The notes beneath the pieces were generated by a model. It was not told the origin of the DNA. It saw only the letters and a list, made by a program, of their open reading frames with translations, and did not search any database. This document shows positions 18,589 through 28,800 of a stretch of DNA of 64,000 nucleotides, one piece after another. Within the stretch, counting starts at the first letter, position 1, and every line of letters begins with the position of its first letter. The DNA is from Chryseobacterium sp. SSA4.19 (GTDB lineage: Bacteria; Bacteroidota; Bacteroidia; Flavobacteriales; Weeksellaceae). The DNA lies in contig NZ_JAKVIP010000012.1 of assembly GCF_022601875.1 (NCBI RefSeq), positions 1 to 64,000 of the forward strand. The letters are read 5' to 3'. The position numbers and the translations under genes are program-made.

Positions 18589-19369
18589 TTTTATCTAGAT
18601 CATTGTACTTGTTGAGTATTGATTTTCCTATTTTATGAAGGAAGTCAGATGGCTTGAATTCAACTTGTTTTAGAAGGGTTACTGCTCGTTCAAAAGCTAT
18701 GAATGAAACAAAAGATTGGAGAATCACCTTGTCATTTAAGATACTTTTAGTTAAAGAATTATCTTCGAAATTGTAAAAATTAATTACAAATAATAAGACA
18801 ACATATAAACTGTAAATTAGAAAACGAATATTATTTTCAGAAAGTAAATAGTCGGTGAGCTTATCTAATTCATAAGGTTTAAGTTTTTGTGAATTATTAA
18901 TTCTCGCAATTGATATTTTATAAATTAATTTCCTCAGTTGATAATTAAGAATAACGGCTATAAATACTGTTGCAGTAAACTTAATATATAATTTAGTGTC
19001 TTCATTTGCTATCACTACAATTTTGAAATAGTCAAATATTTCAACTATTCCAAATGGGATTAAAAGTGAAAGACCTACATAATAAATGACATGTAAAAAT
19101 AGAAATCCAAAGGGAATGAATATAGTTCCGACACTGAGAATAATAAATAATGGAATTAAGATAATATTTATGATCTTATGTAAAAGCTGCGATTTGATAG
19201 AGTTGCTTGCTATGGCAAAAATACCTGCTACCAATATGTAAGCTAAGATTGAAAAATAGAAATAATTTTGAATATCATAATATCCCAAGATAAATACAAA
19301 GCTATAAAGTAACAATCCAACTGCAATAAATACTGAAATCGCCTTAATTTCTTTTATATAATTGTTCAT
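18569..19369 (-). CDS. Multi-pass membrane protein of the Gabija-caspase operon
   Basis: A 266-residue protein with about six predicted membrane helices (near 10-30, 36-55, 63-83, 88-112, 130-148 and 180-202) and a charged C-terminal cytosolic tail (about 205-266) ending in DKNDDKKT. No family is recognised. It follows the caspase-fold gene by 76 bp on the same strand, and the next short frame overlaps its end. In defence systems a membrane protein next to a protease is often the target or the pore-forming effector; that role here is inference only. Confidence 0.6.
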   Translation of the reverse strand: MNNYIKEIKAISVFIAVGLLLYSFVFILGYYDIQNYFYFSILAYILVAGIFAIASNSIKSQLLHKIINIILIPLFIILSVGTIFIPFGFLFLHVIYYVGLSLLIPFGIVEIFDYFKIVVIANEDTKLYIKFTATVFIAVILNYQLRKLIYKISIARINNSQKLKPYELDKLTDYLLSENNIRFLIYSLYVVLLFVINFYNFEDNSLTKSILNDKVILQSFVSFIAFERAVTLLKQVEFKPSDFLHKIGKSILNKYNDLDKNDDKKT

Positions 19370-19445
19370 AACATTTGAGAAGTTTTTTAATAATTAACAT
19401 AATGAATAAGTCTGGCAGTCTGTAGCTGAATTGGTAAGCATTTTT

Positions 19446-21497
19446 TTATTTAATCATTTCATTAATTGGTTTAATAATCGCTCCTTTTTTTAATTGTTTG
19501 ATATCTGCATCAAATATTGGATTAATTACAAACGTTTTATTTTGTTGGTAATACACGGAAATTAAATTAGCTAATTCTAAATCTGATTCTACAATTTTAA
19601 TCTTATAATTTTCATCTATATCCTCAGTAGATTGCCAGTTTTTGATGTAATCTTCAACGCTTTGAGGATCAGAAATAAATGGTACCATATTATTAATTTC
19701 TAACAATTCGTCATTTGAGTTAGTGAAATAACAAAGTGGAGTATAATCATTGATTATAGTTGTTTCAGTTTTCTCCAATAATTTGCTGTAGCGAACTTTT
19801 TCATAGGAAAGCACGTAACTAATGGTTTGATCATCTTCAATAATATTTTGAATTGTATCAATATAACCGTTAATTCCTGATTGTATGATTTTACACGGTT
19901 TACTTGTCAAAGCATCTGTAAATCTTTTTATCAAAGAATCAATTTCTTTTTCTGTGAATCTCTGTATCTGCTTTCCTACAAATACATAATCAGTATCACC
20001 ATTATCAAATAGAATTTTTATGCAATAACTCCCATTATTCAAGTGATTTTCAGGGTTCCAAGAGATTATGTTAATGTCGGGTAAATTTTTATGCTTTTTT
20101 AAAAATGCTAATTGCCCCTGACCATCTTGAAGTAATTGAATCCATTTATCAAAATCAAAGTTTTTGAGATAGTGGTCTTGTACGATATCTTTATAAATAC
20201 TTTTTCCTAAAATTCTGTCGATGGGTCTTAAGCAATCGTTATGTACATTTCCAACAGCCGTACTGTAGCCATAGTCATCAAATTCGATTAAATAATTGTC
20301 ATTGTCAGTAATTTTCTCACCACAATGCAAGCATTGCATTTGATCAGGATTGGAATTTAAAAGTTGTGTTAAATACTGACTGTAATATATGCTATATAAT
20401 TGCTCTTCTACATAACCAATATCCGGATGTGCTCCAAGAAATATTGTTTTCTCTCCATTGAACTCTGGATATTTTTGAATATAATTTATCATTCCTTCAA
20501 CGGTCGCGAAGCGTCTTATTACATCCCAGCTGTTTTCGATATTGTTGATATCAAGAATTCCTTTATTATCTATAAATTTTATCTTTTTCTCATTTTCATC
20601 ATTGAATCTGAAATTTTCAATAATCATAAAATCGTAGTCATCAAAAATTGACTTTACAATTAGTATTTCTTTTCCAGATGCTAATCTATTATCGGTGGAA
20701 ATATTGGCTAAAAATTCTTGTCTAAGTATTTCTGAATTAGGAATGCCAATCGTTTTTGTAACTTTAGATTTGATACTGTCTGATATTGTAAAAACGAGTT
20801 CACCATCATTATGCCCAACCCCGTCTATATAATTACATAGGGGTTTTTGATTGTTTCTTAATGATATTAGGAGTTGTATGTAATTAAATAGTTCAGACAC
20901 AGAAGAATTCTCATTGTCATTTTTATTTAGAAAATCAAAGATCTTTTTTCCAAACGGACTATGCTCATTAGGTAATCCGTCTGAGACTTTTTCCTCACCT
21001 CCGGACGAAATAACCCATCTGGATTTTTTTGAATTTAAATCTAAATATGTTCTTTCTAAATTTCCGTTTCTAGTGGTGGTTAAGAAAGTACCAGAAAAAC
21101 AGGAATCTATTATTAGCAGAATATGCTTTGCAGGACAGTCGCTGATAAAATTCTTGATGCTTGAATTTTCTATCCACGTACTTCTGTCTAAGGTCCCGTC
21201 AGTCGGAATCCAAAACCCTTTTTTTGTGGCTGGATCCATATTGCCGTGACCTGCAAAAAAAATAATAAGGCTATCTTCTTCAGTTACCATTTGATTTAAA
21301 CTATTCAAAGAATTGAATATTTCTGATTTTGTAGCATTGCTATTATATAAATTGTCTGGGAATGCTTCAAACGAATATCGTTTTTTTAAGATTTCGGTTA
21401 AGGTTTCTGCATCGAGCACAGCATTATTAAGATTCTTCCACAGAGGGGAAGAATAATCATCGATACCAATAGCAAATATATAATTGTTTGACGGCAT
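19446..21497 (-). CDS. Caspase-fold (peptidase C14) protein with zinc-ribbon-like insert
   Basis: The 683-residue protein begins with a caspase domain (about 1-245). The catalytic dyad is H84 in FFAGHGN and C133 in IDSCFSG. Its early GIDDY, and the SSGG motif after the dyad, also fit. A C-terminal part of about 430 residues has no known domain except a possible zinc site C389-x2-C392 with H419-x2-C422. Prokaryotic caspases serve as suicide or toxin-activating proteases in several defence systems. The ATG directly abuts the stop of the helicase gene (TAA then ATG), which indicates translational coupling to the OLD/UvrD pair. Confidence 0.85.
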   Translation of the reverse strand: MPSNNYIFAIGIDDYSSPLWKNLNNAVLDAETLTEILKKRYSFEAFPDNLYNSNATKSEIFNSLNSLNQMVTEEDSLIIFFAGHGNMDPATKKGFWIPTDGTLDRSTWIENSSIKNFISDCPAKHILLIIDSCFSGTFLTTTRNGNLERTYLDLNSKKSRWVISSGGEEKVSDGLPNEHSPFGKKIFDFLNKNDNENSSVSELFNYIQLLISLRNNQKPLCNYIDGVGHNDGELVFTISDSIKSKVTKTIGIPNSEILRQEFLANISTDNRLASGKEILIVKSIFDDYDFMIIENFRFNDENEKKIKFIDNKGILDINNIENSWDVIRRFATVEGMINYIQKYPEFNGEKTIFLGAHPDIGYVEEQLYSIYYSQYLTQLLNSNPDQMQCLHCGEKITDNDNYLIEFDDYGYSTAVGNVHNDCLRPIDRILGKSIYKDIVQDHYLKNFDFDKWIQLLQDGQGQLAFLKKHKNLPDINIISWNPENHLNNGSYCIKILFDNGDTDYVFVGKQIQRFTEKEIDSLIKRFTDALTSKPCKIIQSGINGYIDTIQNIIEDDQTISYVLSYEKVRYSKLLEKTETTIINDYTPLCYFTNSNDELLEINNMVPFISDPQSVEDYIKNWQSTEDIDENYKIKIVESDLELANLISVYYQQNKTFVINPIFDADIKQLKKGAIIKPINEMIK

Positions 21498-23309
21498 TTA
21501 TTTTAAAGGTATTATTTTTAAATTTTGTCCAAATTTTGTGTAGATTTCTTCATCACTTATAGTATCTGGAAATGCCATCGCTAAAAGTGATTTTGGTCTT
21601 GATAATGCGACGTAAATTAATCTTTTTGCTTCATTCGGAAAGATATTATCATCGTTGCAAATATCATTGAATAGAATATTATCCTTATGTTTATTCTCAT
21701 TGAAAAATACAAGAATCGAATCCAAACTTCTTCCTTTCACTTGATGAATAGTTGTAATTGGAATATTTAATTCTGAATATGATTTTTTGAAGTGAAGATT
21801 CACTGATTCGGAGAGCGTTTTTTTATCGAAATTTTTTGATTTTCTTTTTCTCAATTTAAAATCTATATCGTAGTCCAAACCAAGTTTCACTTTTAAAAAT
21901 GAAGTGGTATTACTTGACCAATCTGCTATTGATTGATCAAAACTTGGAAGCTCATTTAAAATTGAGATTAGAAGTGCATTAAATTGATGATCCTCTTTTT
22001 TTTGTTTTTCAATATCTTTTACAGTATGATAGTCTGAATTGTTGTAAATTAAACTTAGGCATATTCTCCTGATTTCATTAATTGCAGTTTTTATATCTCC
22101 GCCACTAAAAAGATTTTTAGCTGTAATGATTTCTTTAGGAATTTCAGAACTCCAAGGTACTTGTTCTAATTTTTTGCCCAATAAAAAATTTTTTAAGGCA
22201 TTACCTCTCGCTACAATATTGTTTTGTGTATAAAAGTTTTCATCGCAAAAGTTTTCATAATGGCTAATAATGGATTGAAAATTATTTACATTGTATTTAT
22301 AAATGATTACAGAGGTTTCTTTTTCTATGCAATTTAAGCTGTTGATTTTGACATCATCAGATTTTCTTAGTAATGAAAATATATCAATAATACTTTGCGG
22401 TGATCTTCTGTTATCACTTAAATCAAAAGATTGCCAATCAGACTGAGTACTATACTTTTTTAAAAACTCATTTGGTGTAGCATCTCGCCATTCATACAAG
22501 CTTTGATAAGGATCTCCAATTAATTCAATATTTTTCAGACCTTGTTTAGATAGTTCTTCAAAAATAGCGTGTTGCAATAATGAATTATCCTGAGCCTCGT
22601 CTATAATTATATATGGAAATCTAAGACTTAACCATTCACATATTTTCGGATTCTTCCTTAGTAAATGGAGTGCTATATATGCCGAGTCGGAAGTTGAAAT
22701 TAAACCTTTTGAAAATTGGGTTTGTTTGATTAGTTTACAATAATTTACAAATATCTGTTTATCTACTTTTTCGGCTAAAGGCTGGTTTCCATTAATACTA
22801 TAAGAATTATTAGGTTCAATCCTTATGTCACTAGGTGGATATAAATGATAGACACTTCTATTGTTTTTTGCTTTGTATCCATCATTGTTTAAAGGCCTTT
22901 TTAATCCGTCCTTCCAATTTCCTTTTTTATCTTGATATCGGGTTTTCCACATATCATCTAAAATATTAATGTGATCTAAAATTTTTGGTCGTCCAAAATT
23001 TCTGTTTAACAAATTGTAAAATGGTAATGTTATAAATTTATTAATGAAACTATCGATGGTAGATACGTGATTGGGGAATTGTATAACTTTACCTGTAAGT
23101 TTTGTGTAAGCCTCGTTCAGTTCGTCTTTTGCTGAGTTAGTAAAGGATAAGCAAGCAATTCCGGAGTAATCTCCGATTTCATTTAATTCTTGCAGATGTA
23201 TTATTTTTCTTGCAATTGTGGTTGTTTTTCCACTTCCAGGACAAGCGTTCAGTATAACTTTTCCTCTCGCATTGAGATAGGCTGATCTTTCTTCATTTAA
23301 ATCATACAT
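21498..23309 (-). CDS. gajB: UvrD/Rep-like helicase, Gabija GajB-like
   Basis: The 603-residue protein has superfamily 1 helicase motifs: Walker A ACPGSGKTTT (22-31), Walker B IIIDEAQDNS in the first half, a QVKGRS motif near residue 527, and YVALSRPKSL near the end. Start and stop overlap by one base with the upstream OLD nuclease gene (TAATG), so both are made together. An OLD nuclease followed by a UvrD-like helicase is the arrangement of Gabija, where GajB senses DNA ends and activates GajA. The protein is larger than the roughly 500-residue founding GajB. Gene name rests on this arrangement. Confidence 0.8.
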   Translation of the reverse strand: MYDLNEERSAYLNARGKVILNACPGSGKTTTIARKIIHLQELNEIGDYSGIACLSFTNSAKDELNEAYTKLTGKVIQFPNHVSTIDSFINKFITLPFYNLLNRNFGRPKILDHINILDDMWKTRYQDKKGNWKDGLKRPLNNDGYKAKNNRSVYHLYPPSDIRIEPNNSYSINGNQPLAEKVDKQIFVNYCKLIKQTQFSKGLISTSDSAYIALHLLRKNPKICEWLSLRFPYIIIDEAQDNSLLQHAIFEELSKQGLKNIELIGDPYQSLYEWRDATPNEFLKKYSTQSDWQSFDLSDNRRSPQSIIDIFSLLRKSDDVKINSLNCIEKETSVIIYKYNVNNFQSIISHYENFCDENFYTQNNIVARGNALKNFLLGKKLEQVPWSSEIPKEIITAKNLFSGGDIKTAINEIRRICLSLIYNNSDYHTVKDIEKQKKEDHQFNALLISILNELPSFDQSIADWSSNTTSFLKVKLGLDYDIDFKLRKRKSKNFDKKTLSESVNLHFKKSYSELNIPITTIHQVKGRSLDSILVFFNENKHKDNILFNDICNDDNIFPNEAKRLIYVALSRPKSLLAMAFPDTISDEEIYTKFGQNLKIIPLK

Positions 23310-25240
23310 TACAATCCTTGTTTTAGATGATTTAAACCTTCAGTAATATAGGTTGGGACAATAAAAGAATGTTTAGCATCACTTAAATTGTCAAGTAGAT
23401 AAATTGAAAAATCTTGTGCAAATTCTGCTTTTGAAGGTAACGTTTTCCATAACAAAATTGCAATCTTTCTTATTTCCTCTGGACTAATATTGTCAGCAGG
23501 AAATGTCTGGGCATAAGCTTCGATTTCATCAATTCTATCTTTGTGACTTTGGATAAGATATTTAACTAAGAAATTATCTCTAAATTTTGTTCTATCTGAA
23601 TTGGTATTATGAAATGCTATTTCATATTCAAGTGTCTTGAATGAAGCAATTACTTTAATATTGTTTGCATTGTTTTTTACTGAATTAAGATTCCTAATTC
23701 TTGCAACTTGGGTTCCGTTTTGAATTTCTTGATCTAAGGCATTTAGTAAAGCTGGATCAAGAATTAAATGAGCAAAACTATATTCTGTTTTTTTAGAATC
23801 TGTGAATCTGTCGTCATCTGTTAAAATTGTTATCGGTTTGTTTATTCTATTAGCCTCATCAATATTATTAAATAAATATAGAAATGGGTAGAATGACGTT
23901 CCTTTCACATTTACAATCTCAGTTCTATAATCTTCTAAAAAATAATCCTGCAACTGGGTAAATGCGGATATAAGCAATTCTTCAGAGATGCCTTCAACAA
24001 ATAATACTGATTTTGCAAATAATAATTGAGATTTTGTAACGTCTATATATCGTTCTAATTTCTTTTGACGTGCTGTATAATCTATTTCACTTAAAACAAT
24101 ATTTTTGGTAGTGTCCTCAATTATATTTTCGGTATTTCGATTTTTGAAATGAGAATCTAATTTGCTTGCCTTTCCATTATCTAATAGAATTAGACTTTTG
24201 AGTGGAACTTTAGATGTCAAAGTGGGTGAGTGGCTGGTTATAAATAATTGGCTATTTTCAGAAGCATTTGCTTTTGTAAGAAAATTATACAAACTTAGTT
24301 GTAATTGAGGATGAAGATGTGCTTCTGGTTCTTCAATTAACAATGCAAAATGTGGTAATCCGTTATCTTTTATTTGCTCTTTTATATCACCTAGTACAAC
24401 CGCAATATAAATAAGATTGTTAAACCCTAAACTATTTTGCCATAAATGAAACCCTTCATCGGTTAACGATTCCCTATTATGTGGTAAATAGGGTTTAATT
24501 GCATTGACAATATATTCTGTCTTGGCTTCTTCAATTCTAAGTCCGATTTTATTATCGATAAATTTTTTAAATATTCCGTCTAGGTTTGTATTTACACCTT
24601 CCCGAGTATTTCTTACCTCATCTCTGTCCAGTAGTTTGCTATTTGCCTCCTTGATTATATTTTCGATTTCGGTTTCGGATTCTTCTCTCCTGACAAACTT
24701 TCGGATAACTCTACCTAAAATATTATTTCGGGTACTAAGTAAATCTCGTGTGCTGTCTCTTAATGCGCCTAGATAATAATGCTGAAATAATTCGAAGGTT
24801 TTGAAATCAGCCTTTTGACCATCAATATTACCGGTATTGTAAGAATAATATGGATATTTTCCGCCTTTATCTTCATAAGTTATCGAAATCTTTGCATAAT
24901 CATCATCGGCATTATTTGGATCAATGACCATATATTCATAAAATGCACCTTTTTGAAGCGTTGAAAGACCTTTAAAAATATAGGTTATAGTTATGAAAGG
25001 TGATTTGTATGTAAAATTTTCTCCACTGGGACATGGAAGTTGTTTTTGATGAAAATCGTCAAAAGACGCAGAAATTTCTCTAATAGGTTCTCCTATATTA
25101 TAAAGTAATCTAATGGCATCTACTAATGCTGATTTATTGCTTCCGTTCTCACCAATAATAATATTGATTTTAGGATCAAATTCAGTTTCTATCAGTTCAA
25201 TACCCTTATAGTTTTCAATTCTTATAAATGACAGATACAT
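23309..25240 (-). CDS. gajA: OLD-family ATPase/TOPRIM nuclease, Gabija GajA-like
   Basis: The 643-residue protein has an N-terminal ABC-type ATPase: Walker A region GENGSNKS (30-37), Walker B LLIEEPEAHLHP (300-311) and a following SHSPTL. A C-terminal TOPRIM nuclease domain has E416 in LFVEGISE and D475-D477 in LTDDDRF as presumed metal ligands. OLD nucleases with this layout cut DNA; in Gabija they degrade phage DNA when nucleotides are depleted. The Walker A has N35 in place of the usual glycine before the lysine. It is the first gene of the leftward operon, preceded by a TATATTTG box inside an inverted repeat. Confidence 0.82.
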   Translation of the reverse strand: MYLSFIRIENYKGIELIETEFDPKINIIIGENGSNKSALVDAIRLLYNIGEPIREISASFDDFHQKQLPCPSGENFTYKSPFITITYIFKGLSTLQKGAFYEYMVIDPNNADDDYAKISITYEDKGGKYPYYSYNTGNIDGQKADFKTFELFQHYYLGALRDSTRDLLSTRNNILGRVIRKFVRREESETEIENIIKEANSKLLDRDEVRNTREGVNTNLDGIFKKFIDNKIGLRIEEAKTEYIVNAIKPYLPHNRESLTDEGFHLWQNSLGFNNLIYIAVVLGDIKEQIKDNGLPHFALLIEEPEAHLHPQLQLSLYNFLTKANASENSQLFITSHSPTLTSKVPLKSLILLDNGKASKLDSHFKNRNTENIIEDTTKNIVLSEIDYTARQKKLERYIDVTKSQLLFAKSVLFVEGISEELLISAFTQLQDYFLEDYRTEIVNVKGTSFYPFLYLFNNIDEANRINKPITILTDDDRFTDSKKTEYSFAHLILDPALLNALDQEIQNGTQVARIRNLNSVKNNANNIKVIASFKTLEYEIAFHNTNSDRTKFRDNFLVKYLIQSHKDRIDEIEAYAQTFPADNISPEEIRKIAILLWKTLPSKAEFAQDFSIYLLDNLSDAKHSFIVPTYITEGLNHLKQGL

Positions 25241-25268
25241 ATTTGGTTACTAGTTTAAACCAAATATA
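25241..25268 (-). promoter_or_regulatory. Promoter and possible operator of the Gabija-like operon
   Basis: On the minus strand the -7 box TATATTTG occupies 25261-25268. ATTTGGTT (25241-25248) and AACCAAAT (25258-25265) form a perfect 8-bp inverted repeat that overlaps this box and ends at the start codon. Such a layout suits autorepression or control by an unseen regulator. Confidence 0.5.
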
Positions 25269-25376
25269 ATAAACTTTTGTAAACTATATTTATGAATAGT
25301 TTAAAATTAAATTAATCGAGATTATTTTTTTAAGAAATCATGTATTAAAGGAATTAATTATTAAATAACTAGGTTT

Positions 25377-25648
25377 ATGAAAACAGCTTACTTGTATGTC
25401 CGTGTAAGTGCGGACGAACAAAAAAGAAAAGGTGATTCCTTCCAGAGCAGGAGGATAGATTACTAAAGTATTGTAAATACAACAATATTAAAGTCAAAAG
25501 AATTTATCGGGAAGATTACTCTGCAAAAAATTTTAATCGACCCGCTTGGAGAGAACTATTCTCAGAAATTAAAAAGAAATCATTGATAGAATATGAAAAT
25601 AATAATATAAGCCAGCATTTTCACCTGTTTTTTATGGTGTTCAGTTAG
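25377..25648 (+). pseudogene. Serine recombinase remnant (frameshifted, truncated)
   Basis: The first frame gives MKTAYLYVRVSADEQ, the start of a resolvase-type serine recombinase with the catalytic serine in VRVS, and stops at 25464-25466. A one-base shift near 25441 restores EQEDRLLKYC and then the REDYSAKNFNRP motif to about 25580. After that the sequence no longer resembles the family. Only the N-terminal quarter of a usual 500-residue large recombinase remains. It sits exactly between the defence cargo and the ICE backbone. Confidence 0.75.
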
Positions 25649-25847
25649 GGATTTTGTGCCCTTTTCCCATCGCTTTATGAATAAGATTTTCGCTGTGGCA
25701 TCTCTGTGAATGGCCTTAAATAGGTCGTTTTCAAAAAAAAGTGGTAAAATCCTAATTAAATTTTACGTAGTAAAAGTAAAAATTTCTGCCCAAATCCGCA
25801 AGCAAAAAGTTCAAATTTTGAACAGGTTTTCCAAAGTAGATTTTAAA
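25649..25847. other. Short non-coding stretch with two palindromes
   Basis: TTTTAC-gta-GTAAAA (25761-25775) and GTTCAA-att-TTGAAC (25809-25823) lie between the recombinase remnant and the end of the methylase-helicase gene. The second may help terminate the leftward transcript. Confidence 0.4.
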
Positions 25848-28800
25848 TTATCTTCTTCTTTTTAGTTCTTGATTATATAAATAAGAATAGTCTTCTATTC
25901 GATTGGTTCTAGGATCCAAAAATCCTTTGCTCGATGAGATTTTATTTGAAGATAAACAAAATAGCGCTTGATTCTCATTATCTCTTTCTTTCATGAAATC
26001 TCTTTCATTAATAATCTTCAATCGTTCTTCCTTTTCCGCTTTATACTTATCGAATAGTTCCATTTTTAGTTCAGGAAGTTCTTCTAATCTTTTATCCAAT
26101 TCAGCAATTTTAGCTTCCGTATTTTTAGTTTGCTTTTCTATCTCTGCAACATTAACTCCTTTTTCACTTAAGATTTCGATTGTTTTTAGAACTTCCGCTT
26201 TAGCCAGGTCGATCGTTTTCTGGTAAGATGGAAGTTGATTTTTCCAATAATCGGTATTTTCGTCTGGATTTTGAGTATAGCCTAAGATCCTGTTATAAGA
26301 TTGTTCAGCTTTGGTTACCATTTCCTTCACTTTTAGAAAGTCTTCCTGTTTTCTAAGGACGAACGCAATATCTGCCAGATGCTTATTTTTCTCACTTTCA
26401 ATTTTCTTTTTCAGCAATTCGATCTCAATATTAGCCCTTGTTTCCGGATTGGTAATGATAGACGTTTTCAGTTCTTGCGTACTGATATCGGAGACATCAA
26501 GTACATCCGCACCTTTTTTCATTGCTTCCAGGTATCTTGCCTGTTTCGATTGCAATTTCTGCAGCATAAACACATCAATACTATCATTGGTCAGCATGAA
26601 GTTTACCCTTACATTCTCGTGCTTATTTCCCTGTCTCCAGGCACGGCCTTCCACCTGTCTCAAAGTCGTAAAATTATAGGGTAGGGAAAGTAGGTACAGA
26701 TCCGTCGTATTTTCCTGGAGATTCATCCCCTCCTGAATCGCCTCACTACCGATAATGATCTTGATCTTTCCGGAATTAAAATCGTTTTGAATGGATATCC
26801 TTTGAGTCTTGGATGTAGCACCAGTAATAAGACCCACTTCCTCGGGCTTGTAACCGATATTCGACACAAGATATTCTTTCATCCTTTGAAACTCAGCTAC
26901 TGCCAATTCTGAATAAATAATCTGTCCGGTTTCCGGAATGTCATTTTTATTCTGCCGGATAAGGTTCATCGTTTCGTTGAGCTTCGGTGAATTTTCAATA
27001 AATTCTTCTACAGCTGGAAATTCTCCTTCGTAATAAGGCGACAAATACGGAGAAATGGCAATTAATCTCGCATTCAGAATATGGATAAGAATCGCCCCTT
27101 TTTCCGTTTCGCTGAAATTCTCGGTCAATAGATCATATTGCTCACGAGTCAGGTCATTCTGCTCGATCTTGTATTCTTTGTTGATCTTATTAGGACGAAT
27201 CAATTCTGGATTATCCTCTTCGCCTTTGATGTCAATAAATTCTGATAATAGCTGCTGAAACAAAGAATTATTCCTAAATCTTCGGACGTTTGCTTTGAAC
27301 TTCACATCACCTTTCGCATCAATTTCCATATCGGTATCCGCCTCCATAAAGGTTTCGAAGAAGGTATTGACATTGAAGTACCCCGATTCTTCAAGCCGTT
27401 TATTGGCGATCAGGGACAAGATGGAATAATATTCGAGCGGTTTGTTGGTGAATGGCGTTGCAGAAAGCAGGGTAACATTTCTTCCGTCGTATTTCTCCTG
27501 AATATATTGTGCAGCCATCCATGTGTTGATTCCTAATTTAGAAGTCTGTTGATTCTGACTTCTGAAGTCCGAGGAAAATCTTCGGTCCTCAATTCTGACC
27601 TTACCCACAATATGATTGGCATTATGTACTTCATCGAAGGTCATATGGTCGAAACCAAAATCCTCCCAGTCGTAGATCTTTCCGCGCTTCATTTTACCCT
27701 CCACCTCTCTGGTCTTTTCCAATTCTTTCTGGAAGTCTCTCTCGCTGATCGAGTTCACACTGCGTAGTTCACTTTCGGAAATATAAGAGAACTTTGAGGC
27801 GAGGTCCTGGGTAATATTTTCCGAAAAACCTATGTTGTTGAAGCCCTCATACGTCACGATGGTAATTTCTCCGTCCTTGTTGTCAAATTTTGAAAGATCA
27901 TAATCTTTACCGAGATTGCCTAATACATTGACCTTAGCACCCGGTATCGTTTCAAAGATGGTTTCGACCCATTGCTTGAGTATGCTGTCGTTGGGAACCA
28001 CGATCAACGGTCTTTTGGAATTTCCCCGTTCCATCGCTTCGTGCATTGAGAGGATTCCGGATAAAGTTTTTCCGAATCCAACCTCGTGTGCCAGTAAGCC
28101 GACACCCTTTGTCGTCAGCCTTCCTATTCCTGCTTTCTGAACCTCGGTTAATCGTAATTCCTGTCCTTTGAAATTCTTATAGATCTTAGAAAATAAAGGA
28201 AACCTAGAATAATCGGGAACGTGAATGTTGTTGTAATTTTTGTTAAAGTCTTTAACAAACCGTTCCCTAAGCTCATCCGATAATTCTTCACGGATAAATT
28301 TTTGAAAGAGATCATTGGCCGCAGCTTTTCTTCTGTCCCGAACCAACGCATTTCGTTCCTTATCACTTCCCGTTACGGTCTCATTATCCACAAACTGTCT
28401 GACCTCCCAGGCTGAAGAACCTTGAAAACCATCACTTGATAGAGTTCCGACAAAATCTTTGAATTTCTCTGCCAGGTTATAGTCAACAGTGACGACCTCG
28501 CTTAGTTTTGTGTTATAGTTGTACCGCTCTTTTTCCACCTGTCCTAATGCGAATCGATGGACAAACTCGTGATTGGGACTGATCGATATTTCATCGATAG
28601 ATTTTGGTCTCGGCAAAACACGCTGTAGTAATGCTTTTTGTTTTTCGTACTGGTCTTCGGTCCCACCTATGGAATGTTTATCGGCAAAGTCCCTTTCAAG
28701 CTGCTCCAACTTGGCGTAGATGTTTCCTTCCGCATAATAAAAGTCGTGTACCCATCTGCCGTTTATAAAGTTGGCGAATGGATAGTGTTTGCCCCTGTTA

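Noticed and set aside
19409..19440. Stretch resembling the D-arm half of a tRNA (TAGCTGAATTGGTAAGCA)
   Set aside because: No matching acceptor 3' strand, anticodon arm or T-loop follows, so no tRNA or clear remnant can be supported.
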